In this document: in pieces, positions 13,703 to 19,574 of the stretch
Position numbering within the stretch: the stretch's first letter is position 1
Layout: each line of letters opens with the position of its first letter
Source of the DNA: Bacteroides sp.
Lineage (GTDB): Bacteria > Bacteroidota > Bacteroidia > Bacteroidales > Bacteroidaceae
Length of the DNA stretch: 19,574 nucleotides
Assembly (NCBI GenBank): GCA_030152865.1
Contig: JASLIW010000042.1
Coordinates: 1-19,574 of the forward strand
Direction of reading: 5' to 3'
Translations under genes and position numbers: made by a program
The notes under the pieces: generated by a model
What the model was told of the DNA's origin: nothing
The model's database searches: none
What the model saw: only the letters and a program-made list of their open reading frames with translations

Positions 13703-14722
13703 ATGACTAAAAAGGATAAAGCAAAAGAACTTTGGAATCACTGTTTTACAGATGGCAAAGCCTTTACTGAGCTCTATTTTCAGAAAAGATATACGGATGA
13801 GAATACATTGAGCCTTACGAAAGGAGAGCAGATGATTGCGATGCTCCAGCTCCTGCCCTATCCTTTCCAGTTCTTAAATAAGCAGGTAGATACAGCATAT
13901 ATCTCAGGTGCCTGTACTCACCCTGAGTACCGACAACAAGGAGCCATGAGAAAACTTCTAACTCAAAGCCTTGAACACTTACAAAAAAGTGAGATACCTA
14001 TCTGTACCCTGATACCTGCCGAAGAATGGCTTTTTGGATATTACCAAAAGAGTGGCTTTGAAACCATTTTCTACAACTCAACTTATTCCATAGATGTACC
14101 TAAATATAAGCATGACAGCAATGTTGTAGTTACATTCAATCATACTTTCAACCAAGACTCCTATGACTACCTACATAAAAAATGGATGAAAAAGAAGGCA
14201 GCCATACTACACCCTGTTACAGACTTTGAGGTTATCTTGGCCGATTTACAGCTCGCTGAAGGACAAGTATTCACCGCTCACATAAAAAATGAAGTTGTAG
14301 GTGTCGCTATAGCCTACTACAATCCAGAGGATAAAAAAATACATGTCAATGAACTAGCTTCACGAGACATTTGCATCAATCAAGAGTTGTTTGAGGCCAT
14401 GTCTAAATATTTTAGCACCAATGAGTTGGTTGTGATTGCTCCCCCTTATGATGATAAAAAAAGAAAACTGGGTATGTTGCGCATCATACAGGCCAAGGAG
14501 ATCCTTACTCTCTTTACCGAATCAAAACCACAATGGGAAACTGAGTTTTACTTGGAAGACCCTATACTCGTGAACAACCAAGGAGCGTACCAAGTAAAAG
14601 AAGGAAAGCTTACTTACACACAAAGAGAAAAGAGAACAACAGACAAACTTGTAAGCATAAATGATTTAGCAAGCTTACTGTTTGAACCTCTAGATCCTTA
14701 TATGAGCTTAATGCTTAATTAA
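13703..14722 (+). CDS. GNAT-family N-acetyltransferase, Eis-like
   Basis: This is a GNAT acetyltransferase of 339 residues. The acetyl-CoA-binding motif A is visible as ISGACTHPEYRQQGAMRKLL (about residues 67-86), followed by the family's GYYQKSGFE segment. The remaining two thirds look like a second GNAT-like half, as in Eis-type proteins. The acceptor cannot be read from the sequence. I chose ATG 13703 (two bases after the previous stop); a TTG three codons earlier would overlap the upstream gene slightly. Adjacency to the DUF2156 protein, which has a similar fold, suggests a joint function. The gene ends 4 bases from the convergent cdaA stop with no room for a terminator. Confidence 0.8.
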   Translation: MTKKDKAKELWNHCFTDGKAFTELYFQKRYTDENTLSLTKGEQMIAMLQLLPYPFQFLNKQVDTAYISGACTHPEYRQQGAMRKLLTQSLEHLQKSEIPICTLIPAEEWLFGYYQKSGFETIFYNSTYSIDVPKYKHDSNVVVTFNHTFNQDSYDYLHKKWMKKKAAILHPVTDFEVILADLQLAEGQVFTAHIKNEVVGVAIAYYNPEDKKIHVNELASRDICINQELFEAMSKYFSTNELVVIAPPYDDKKRKLGMLRIIQAKEILTLFTESKPQWETEFYLEDPILVNNQGAYQVKEGKLTYTQREKRTTDKLVSINDLASLLFEPLDPYMSLMLN

Positions 14723-14726
14723 AACA

Positions 14727-15512
14727 CTAGTCATCTTCACCCAGCTTTGTTAGCAAAGAATCTAGTTCTTCTGGGTCGAGCTTTAAATGGAACTGCCCTT
14801 TATAGGCAACAGATATAGCTCCTGTTTCTTCTGAGACTACGACTACATAGGCATCAGATTGCTGTGACATGCCCATAGCGGCACGATGCCTAAGTCCTAG
14901 CTCTTTGGGAATATTCATATCGTGGGAAACTGGTAGAATACAGCCTGCTGCTCGAATCTTATTACGCTTAATCACCATAGCACCATCGTGAAGAGGGCTA
15001 TTCTTGAAAAATATATTTTCTATCAATCGCTGATTCACAGTAGCATTAAACTCCTCACCTGTTTCTATAATCTCTTCGAGAGGATAGCTATGCTCTATCA
15101 CTATAAGAGCGCCTGTTTTTTGCTTACTCATATTAGAACAAGCCATAACTATAGGTGTCACCCACTCATGTTTGTCTTTCTGCTTACCTGCACTGGCTTT
15201 ATCTCCAATAAAGAAATGGACTAGCCTTCGGATGTGTCGATGCGAACCTAAGGTAAGTAAGAAGCGCCTGATTTCCTCTTGAAATAAAATAATGATAGCT
15301 ACAACTCCCACACTGACTAGTTTGTCAAATATAGACCCAAGTAGGCGCATTTCGAGTACCTGTGTAACAATAAGCCACAGCATCACAAACACAAGAATCC
15401 CTGCAAATAAGTTGAGTGAACCAGATGATTTCATCAACTTATAGATGTAATAGAGTAATGATGCTACGAGCAAGATATCAATGATATCTTTTAGTCCTAT
15501 ATCAAAAAACAC
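14727..15512 (-). CDS. cdaA: Membrane diadenylate cyclase, CdaA/DacA type
   Basis: This enzyme makes cyclic di-AMP from two ATP. The 261 residues begin with three hydrophobic segments (about 10-27, 34-52 and 64-78), which anchor it in the inner membrane, followed by a cytoplasmic DisA_N domain. The catalytic motifs are intact: DGAMVI (D176-G-A) and GLRHRAAMG (R208-H-R). A Glu/Asp-rich tail ends the protein. In Firmicutes cdaA is usually followed by cdaR and glmM; here it follows folP by 20 bases and no cdaR-like gene is present. Cyclic di-AMP generally controls potassium and osmolyte uptake and cell-wall balance, which may be relevant to murF close by. The assignment is secure; the downstream targets are not visible. 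Confidence 0.93.
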   Translation of the reverse strand: MFFDIGLKDIIDILLVASLLYYIYKLMKSSGSLNLFAGILVFVMLWLIVTQVLEMRLLGSIFDKLVSVGVVAIIILFQEEIRRFLLTLGSHRHIRRLVHFFIGDKASAGKQKDKHEWVTPIVMACSNMSKQKTGALIVIEHSYPLEEIIETGEEFNATVNQRLIENIFFKNSPLHDGAMVIKRNKIRAAGCILPVSHDMNIPKELGLRHRAAMGMSQQSDAYVVVVSEETGAISVAYKGQFHLKLDPEELDSLLTKLGEDD

Positions 15513-15532
15513 GGCAATTTATATTTTACAAA

Positions 15533-16408
15533 TCAAGACCGACACGAAGTGTGAAGTGAGTCCGATTCTTTCATTTTATTTACAATACGTATAACTTCCA
15601 CAGCCTCCTTTACATCGTGGACACGCAATATATTTGCACCCCTTTCCAAAGACAGGGCATGAATCACTGAAGTACCATTTAAGGCCTCCTCAGCAGACGT
15701 ACCTAGAAGCTTATAAATCATAGACTTGCGTGAAACACCTATTAAGATGGGAAGCTCAAAGAGCTGAAACTCTCCTAAACCAGCTAGCAACTCATAGTTA
15801 TGCGTCACTGTCTTACCAAACCCAAACCCTGGATCTAAAATAATATCTTTCACTCCAAGCTGTTGAAGTTCTCCAACTTTACGAGCAAAGTACTCAATCA
15901 TCTCTTTCAGCAAGTTGTCGTAATGTGGATTCTTTTGCATAGTTTGAGGAGTGCCTTGCATGTGCATCATAATATAAGGGACATTGAGCTCAGCTACGGT
16001 AGCAAACATTTTACTATCCATCTCGCCAGCTGCAATATCATTGATCATGGCTACACCAAACTCCTCTACACACATACGCGCCACATCGGCACGAAACGTA
16101 TCTACTGAAATAATAGGTTTGTCAATCGTCTCATTAATTATTTGTAAACCAAAGCGTAGGCGCTCCATCTCCTCTTGAGGGGTAATGTGTTTTGCATCAG
16201 GGCGTGAAGAGTAAGCTCCAATATCGATTATAGTACCTCCTTCAGCTAAAATTTGTTGCGCCCGACTCCGAATAGCAGATTCTGTCTGCTTTCTACTAGT
16301 GGCAAAAAAAGAATCGGGGGTTACATTTAGGATTCCCATCACTTGAGGTTCAGAAAGATCCATCAAGTCTCCATTTACATTTATGTATTTAGGTGCAATA
16401 TCTTTCAT
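15533..16408 (-). CDS. folP: Dihydropteroate synthase
   Basis: This enzyme condenses 7,8-dihydropterin pyrophosphate with p-aminobenzoate in folate synthesis; it is the sulphonamide target. Motifs seen are VMGILNVTPDSFF (about residues 23-35), IDIGAYSSRPDA, IISVDTFRADVA, INDIAAGEMD, YIMMHMQGTPQTMQ, DPGFGFGKTVTHNYELL and IGVSRKSMIYKLLG, covering the pterin and pyrophosphate sites in order. I chose the ATG at 16408 (291 aa), close to the family length and 30 bases from a TACATTTG promoter box. The same frame stays open to an ATG at 16549, but those extra 47 codons run through the promoter and hairpin region and look non-coding. It is first of a folP-cdaA unit. Confidence 0.95.
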   Translation of the reverse strand: MKDIAPKYINVNGDLMDLSEPQVMGILNVTPDSFFATSRKQTESAIRSRAQQILAEGGTIIDIGAYSSRPDAKHITPQEEMERLRFGLQIINETIDKPIISVDTFRADVARMCVEEFGVAMINDIAAGEMDSKMFATVAELNVPYIMMHMQGTPQTMQKNPHYDNLLKEMIEYFARKVGELQQLGVKDIILDPGFGFGKTVTHNYELLAGLGEFQLFELPILIGVSRKSMIYKLLGTSAEEALNGTSVIHALSLERGANILRVHDVKEAVEVIRIVNKMKESDSLHTSCRS

Positions 16409-16438
16409 AGCTAATCTATCTAGAGTAGTTGATATACA

Positions 16439-16446
16439 CAAATGTA
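16439..16446 (-). promoter_or_regulatory. Candidate -7 element of folP-cdaA
   Basis: The minus strand reads TACATTTG, a perfect TAnnTTTG, 30 bases upstream of the folP ATG at 16408. The -33 position has no TTTG. The hairpin at 16459-16493 begins 12 bases further upstream. Confidence 0.4.
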
Positions 16447-16458
16447 AATAAAATAAAT

Positions 16459-16577
16459 GGGCTTCACCTTTCTTATTGCAAGAAAACAAGCCCCAGAGCA
16501 TCAAGAATTCTCTCAGGGACCTATGGCCCAAAGGTCCCTGACACAACACCCATATATCCCTGACTCAACGACCTTGG
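16459..16577. repeat. Cluster of hairpins and GTCCCTGA repeats between folP and murF
   Basis: Three structures stand together. The first is a two-part hairpin in which GGGCTT (16459-16464) pairs with AAGCCC (16488-16493) and TTTCTT (16469-16474) with AAGAAA (16480-16485). The second is a 10-bp stem, TCAGGGACCT (16513-16522) with AGGTCCCTGA (16532-16541). The third is a direct repeat, TCCCTGACaCAAC (16535-16547) and TCCCTGACtCAAC (16557-16569), with a 22-bp period. CCAAAGGTC (16529-16537, one extra A) and GACCTTGG (16570-16577) can also pair around the direct repeats. The stretch is visibly richer in G and C than its surroundings. It may be a small interspersed repeat or a decayed mobile remnant. 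Confidence 0.5.
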
Positions 16578-16641
16578 ATCCTAGTCCCAGCAAATCGGCA
16601 AAAATTAGGCCTCAAAAAACAACTTATACTGATATAAAATG

Positions 16642-16649
16642 TATTTTTG
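16642..16649 (+). promoter_or_regulatory. Candidate -7 element of murF
   Basis: TATTTTTG is a perfect TAnnTTTG, about 31 bases before the murF ATG. No clear TTTG -33 element is present at normal distance. Confidence 0.4.
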
Positions 16650-16680
16650 TTCATCATGTAGCGATTAAAAGCAATCTATT

Positions 16681-17991
16681 ATGAATATAAAAAATCTATA
16701 CCAATACTATAAGACTTGCCAAGGAGTGGTGAGTACTGACAGTAGAAACTGTCCTTTAGGCTCACTGTTTTTTGCTCTAAAAGGTGATAAATTTGATGGA
16801 AATCAATATGCTGCACAAGCTTTAGCTACAGGGGCAGCTTATGCCGTAGTGGATAAACCTGAAGTAGTAGATAAAGAATCAGGGCGGTACCTTTTAGTAC
16901 ATGATACCTTATATGCCCTACAACAACTGGCCAACTACCACCGTCAAATGCTACATACACCTATCCTAGCAATAACAGGTACCAATGGTAAAACAACTAC
17001 CAAGGAATTAATTGCTCAGGTGCTCCTACAGAAATACAAGGTACATTATACCCAAGGCAACTTCAATAATCACATTGGTGTACCTCTGACTCTGCTTAGC
17101 ATGACATCTGAACATGAGATTGGCATCATAGAGATGGGCGCCAACCACCCTGGAGAAATCAAAGAGCTAAGCCGCATAGTACAACCCAATTTGGGACTAA
17201 TAACCAATGTAGGAAAAGCACATTTAGAAGGCTTTGGTTCGTTTGAAGGAGTAGTACGCACCAAAAGTGAGCTGTACGATTACTTAAGAGGACAAAGAAA
17301 AGGACTTGCCTTTGTTCATGCGGATGACCCCATCTTGACCAAACAGGTGGAAGGCATATCTAAAATCCTTAGCTATGGAACAAATTCCACAGCAGATATT
17401 ATAGGGAAAGTAAAAGAGAACAAACTAAAGCTAGCCATTCAATGGGAAGACTCAGCTATACCTGAACAGCAGCACTGCATCCAAACTCAATTAATAGGGG
17501 ATTATAATCTGCCTAACCTACTTGCTGCAATCACGGTAGGAAGCTACTTTAAAGTTTCAGTCGAAGCTATTCAAGAAGCACTAACCAACTATAAGCCTGA
17601 GAATAACCGATCTCAATATCAGGAAACAGATCTAAACAACTTAATTATTGATACTTACAACGCTAATCCAAGCAGTATGCTTGCAGCACTGCATAACTTC
17701 TGTACGATGCCAGAACAAAATAAAGCAGTTATTCTAGGAGATATGCGTGAGTTGGGCGCAAATAGTTTAGAAGAACATCAAAAAATAATTGACTTTTTAA
17801 ACACCCAAAACTCAATACATAAGGTTATTTTGGTGGGCAGTGAATTTGCACAAACCAAACACAACTATGAGTCGTATAGTAGCGTAGAAGACTTAAAGGA
17901 TAAATTAGACAAACAACCCATACGAGATCATACGATTCTCATCAAAGGATCTAATGGCATCCATCTCTTTGATATCATAGATAGGCTCTAA
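16681..17991 (+). CDS. murF: UDP-N-acetylmuramoyl-tripeptide--D-alanyl-D-alanine ligase
   Basis: This ligase adds the D-Ala-D-Ala dipeptide to UDP-MurNAc-tripeptide using ATP, the last cytoplasmic step of peptidoglycan precursor synthesis. The 436 residues match the family (about 450). The N-terminal substrate domain has STDSRNCPLGSLFFALKG with a following DGNQYAAQAL. The ATP-binding loop is ITGTNGKTTTKEL (P-loop near 100-107). The central domain has NFNNHIGVPLTLL, EMGANHPGEI and TNVGKAHLEGFGS, and the C-terminal domain has IDTYNANPSSMLAAL and VILGDMRELG. The ATG at 16681 follows the promoter box at 16642-16649. It stands alone rather than in a mur cluster, and its last 4 bases overlap the convergent VanZ-like gene. 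Confidence 0.95.
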   Translation: MNIKNLYQYYKTCQGVVSTDSRNCPLGSLFFALKGDKFDGNQYAAQALATGAAYAVVDKPEVVDKESGRYLLVHDTLYALQQLANYHRQMLHTPILAITGTNGKTTTKELIAQVLLQKYKVHYTQGNFNNHIGVPLTLLSMTSEHEIGIIEMGANHPGEIKELSRIVQPNLGLITNVGKAHLEGFGSFEGVVRTKSELYDYLRGQRKGLAFVHADDPILTKQVEGISKILSYGTNSTADIIGKVKENKLKLAIQWEDSAIPEQQHCIQTQLIGDYNLPNLLAAITVGSYFKVSVEAIQEALTNYKPENNRSQYQETDLNNLIIDTYNANPSSMLAALHNFCTMPEQNKAVILGDMRELGANSLEEHQKIIDFLNTQNSIHKVILVGSEFAQTKHNYESYSSVEDLKDKLDKQPIRDHTILIKGSNGIHLFDIIDRL

Positions 17992-18374
17992 GCCCTAAAG
18001 TAATGTTTTCGAAAAACGTAATAAAACAAAAGAGTAGCTCCAAGTGCTCCCAAGCTGTTCGCTAGAAAATCCAGCCACTCACCTCCTCGGTAAGTGGTGC
18101 AATACTCTTGTAGCAGCTCAATAATTCCACTGGTCAACACAGGAAGGACAAAACCTATACCCCAACCTCTTAGAGCTGGGGTTTGTTTTTTCTTAGCCCG
18201 TAAGAACTCAAACCAAATAACAGATGAAAAACCAAAGTACATGCAAAAATGCACTACTTTATCTAAGTGTGGCAGGCTAGGCAAGCCTGTCGAAGGGGGC
18301 TTAAAGAAGGATAAGTAGCACAACACGACAAAAACGAGAAGGGCTAGGGGGTATTTTTTTAATATATTAGGCAT
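17988..18374 (-). CDS. VanZ-like family membrane protein
   Basis: This small membrane protein of 128 residues has about four hydrophobic segments: near residues 8-25, around 42-58, 72-88, and 105-122. The VanZ-like signature is present: LDKVVHFCMYFGFSSVIWFE in the first half and IIELLQEY...RGGEWLDFLANSLGALG in the second. VanZ proteins are named after teicoplanin resistance in enterococci, but most family members, including those in Bacteroidota, have no proven role, and resistance should not be inferred. A TATATTTG box (18402-18395 on the minus strand) lies 21 bases before the ATG. The stop overlaps the murF stop by 4 bp on opposite strands. Confidence 0.85.
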   Translation of the reverse strand: MPNILKKYPLALLVFVVLCYLSFFKPPSTGLPSLPHLDKVVHFCMYFGFSSVIWFEFLRAKKKQTPALRGWGIGFVLPVLTSGIIELLQEYCTTYRGGEWLDFLANSLGALGATLLFYYVFRKHYFRA

Positions 18375-18394
18375 AAAAACAGTGTGTTTTGGTA

Positions 18395-18402
18395 CAAATA
18401 TA
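18395..18402 (-). promoter_or_regulatory. Candidate -7 element of the VanZ-like gene
   Basis: The minus strand reads TATATTTG, a perfect TAnnTTTG, 21 bases before the ATG at 18374. The divergent gene at 18454 has only an imperfect box, TATTTTCG at 18415-18422, with TTTG at 18388-18391 rather far away (23 bases between them). Confidence 0.35.
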
Positions 18403-18453
18403 AGCCATTTTTTTTATTTTCGTGGGCTTAATTTCTAATAGCCAATAAATCAA

Positions 18454-19359
18454 ATGCACTGGAAAGACTTTTTTTACTTTACACAAAAAGAGCGCTTAGG
18501 TATTCTAAGTTTGCTCATCCTTATAGCACTCTTGGGTATACTGCTCTGGGGCATTCCAATCTATTGGAAAACAACATACTTTGATGAATCTACGGCCACT
18601 TTTCAAAAAGAGTACGAAGCACTTTTAGCACAAAGGACACAACGAGAAGACAGCCTTCAACTCGCTCGCCGCTCATCAAAACAGCTACATTTCTTTAATC
18701 CCAACACAGCTAGTGAGGCCCAACTACTTGAAGCTGGTCTAAGCGCTGCTGTAGCCAAAAATATCATCCATTATCGTGCTAAAGGAGGTCACTTTCAAAC
18801 AAAGGAGGCTTTAAAAAGGCTTTATACCATCTCTGATTCTATTTATCAGTACTTAGAGCCTTTTATAGCACTTCCTCAGGCTCAGGAGAAATCACCAACC
18901 AAACAGGTAGCTAAGCTATATACTCCTAAACAACAAACCAAGTATAAAAAGGTGGAGAAGTATACAGAACTAACTCTCCTAGCACTCAATCAAACAGACA
19001 GCACCGAACTGAAGAAAATTCCAGGAATTGGCAGCTATCTTGCTCAGAAAATAATCCGTTACCGTGACCGACTCGGTGGTTACTATGCAGTAGAGCAACT
19101 GCAGGAAATAGGTTTAGATTATGAACAACTAGCCCCTTGGTTTATGATAAACAAAGAGAGTATTACTACCTTGGACCTCAACCACACAGATTTTAAAGAG
19201 CTCTTGAGGCATCCTTATCTTAGTTATGAACAGGTAAAGGCTATCTTTACTTATAAGAGAAAACATGGACCTATCCATAGCATCAAACAGCTTCAATTCT
19301 TAGAAGAGTTTAGCCCCACTGACCTAGAGCGACTAAGCTATTATTTATCTTTTAACTGA
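18454..19359 (+). CDS. Membrane-anchored triple helix-hairpin-helix protein, ComEA-like
   Basis: The predicted product has 301 residues: a short cytoplasmic start, one strongly hydrophobic helix (about 16-38), a coiled linker (45-75), then three ComEA-type helix-hairpin-helix units at about 80-137, 177-230 and 239-300. Unit 1 has FNPNTASEAQLLEAGL and IIHYRAKGGHF. Unit 2 has the classic KIPGIGSYLAQKIIRYRDRLGG. Unit 3 has LDLNHTDFKELLRHPYLS and IFTYKRKHGP. Such units bind DNA backbone without sequence preference, and single-unit homologues (ComEA) bind incoming DNA in natural transformation. The orientation predicted here would place the HHH units in the periplasm. Whether it acts in DNA uptake is not shown. 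The 3' end overlaps lolD by 19 bp on the other strand. Confidence 0.82.
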   Translation: MHWKDFFYFTQKERLGILSLLILIALLGILLWGIPIYWKTTYFDESTATFQKEYEALLAQRTQREDSLQLARRSSKQLHFFNPNTASEAQLLEAGLSAAVAKNIIHYRAKGGHFQTKEALKRLYTISDSIYQYLEPFIALPQAQEKSPTKQVAKLYTPKQQTKYKKVEKYTELTLLALNQTDSTELKKIPGIGSYLAQKIIRYRDRLGGYYAVEQLQEIGLDYEQLAPWFMINKESITTLDLNHTDFKELLRHPYLSYEQVKAIFTYKRKHGPIHSIKQLQFLEEFSPTDLERLSYYLSFN

Positions 19360-19574
19360 CCATCGACCAAGTGAATGGTACGATCAGTCAATGAAGCCAG
19401 ACGTTCATCATGAGTCACAATAACAAAGGTCTGCCCCAGCTGATCTCTTAAATCAAAAAACAGCTGATGCAACTCTTCCTTATTTTGAGTATCTAGACTC
19501 CCTGAAGGCTCATCAGCAAGTACTACAGCAGGATCATTTATGAGTGCGCGAGCTACAGCTACACGCTGCTTTTC
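19341..19574 (-). CDS. lolD: ABC transporter ATP-binding protein, LolD type (partial, C-terminal part)
   Basis: The gene runs off the right edge; about 77 C-terminal codons are present, ending at the TAA at 19341-19343. Translating the minus strand gives KQRVAVARALIND (the region just after the ABC signature), the Walker B segment AVVLADEPSGSLD with its D-loop, the switch histidine in FVIVTHDERLA, and a tail ending IHLVDGQLKDK. The ADEPSGSLD wording and the short C-terminus fit the LolD/MacB subfamily, most likely the lipoprotein-release ATPase LolD working with LolC/E in the inner membrane. Another member of that subfamily is possible. It overlaps the 3' end of the HHH protein gene by 19 bases. 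Confidence 0.8.
   Translation of the reverse strand, partial: EKQRVAVARALINDPAVVLADEPSGSLDTQNKEELHQLFFDLRDQLGQTFVIVTHDERLASLTDRTIHLVDGQLKDK

Noticed and set aside
16409..16549. N-terminal extension of folP by 47 codons
   Set aside because: The extension crosses the likely folP promoter box and hairpins and has no similarity to dihydropteroate synthases. The ATG at 16408 gives a normal length.
16457..16684. Plus-strand open frame of 75 codons between folP and murF
   Set aside because: It consists of the hairpin/repeat cluster and the murF promoter translated by chance, and it overlaps the murF start.
18268..18300. GC-rich inverted repeat (GGCAGGCT with AGCCTGTC) inside the VanZ-like gene, suspected as a palindromic repeat insertion
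   Set aside because: The encoded residues fit the usual spacing of the VanZ-like protein between its first membrane helix and the LDKVVHF motif, so nothing seems inserted; the repeat is explained by a Pro/Leu/Ser-rich coding stretch.
17988..18374. Glycopeptide resistance gene
   Set aside because: VanZ-like proteins are widespread and mostly uncharacterised, and no vanHAX or other resistance genes are nearby, so a resistance label is not justified.
1..19574. CRISPR array, insertion sequence, tRNA or rRNA gene
   Set aside because: I looked on both strands and found no regularly spaced repeats of CRISPR length, no transposase-like reading frame and no tRNA or rRNA pattern.

Overview
The window looks like chromosomal DNA of a low-to-moderate GC member of the Bacteroidota, most likely Bacteroidales and possibly Porphyromonas-like. 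Upstream regions lack Shine-Dalgarno sequences and carry the TAnnTTTG -7 element typical of this phylum. The gene content also fits: short Pta, folP next to cdaA, a VanZ-like protein, a membrane-anchored helix-hairpin-helix protein and a LolD-type ABC ATPase. I see no transposase, CRISPR array, tRNA or rRNA.

Positions 1-9200 form a complete glycerol / glycerol-3-phosphate (G3P) locus. glpA-glpB-glpC (629-4756) encode the three-subunit anaerobic G3P dehydrogenase. A strong bidirectional terminator separates them from a convergent DeoR-family regulator, probably GlpR (4845-5609). Divergent from it lies glpK-glpF-outer membrane protein (6091-9091). Both catabolic units carry the same pair of TTTCG direct repeats spaced 20 bp apart, overlapping the -33 promoter element. 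This is the best candidate operator for the regulator. Glycerol would cross the outer membrane, enter through GlpF, be phosphorylated by GlpK, and be oxidised by GlpABC to dihydroxyacetone phosphate with electrons passed to menaquinone.

Positions 9200-12750 carry pta-ackA on the minus strand (acetyl-CoA to acetate with ATP formation) and, divergently, lrgA-lrgB. LrgAB proteins were first described as holin/antiholin-like and later shown to move pyruvate in some Firmicutes. The neighbourhood therefore reads as glycerol oxidation followed by acetate overflow.

Positions 12780-14722 hold a two-gene unit of acyl/aminoacyl-transferase-fold proteins: an LPG-synthase C-terminal-like (DUF2156) protein and a GNAT acetyltransferase. 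Positions 14727-16408 on the minus strand hold folP-cdaA (dihydropteroate synthase and a membrane diadenylate cyclase). murF, a VanZ-like gene, a triple helix-hairpin-helix protein and the 3' end of lolD follow. Gene ends here are very tight: three successive convergent pairs abut or overlap with no terminator between them.

Most of the window is ordinary metabolism. The points most worth following are the paired glp operators, a perfect palindrome upstream of glpA, the outer membrane protein in the glpKF operon, unusual signature residues in GlpF, the absence of known allosteric motifs in GlpK, and a GC-richer cluster of hairpins and repeats between folP and murF.
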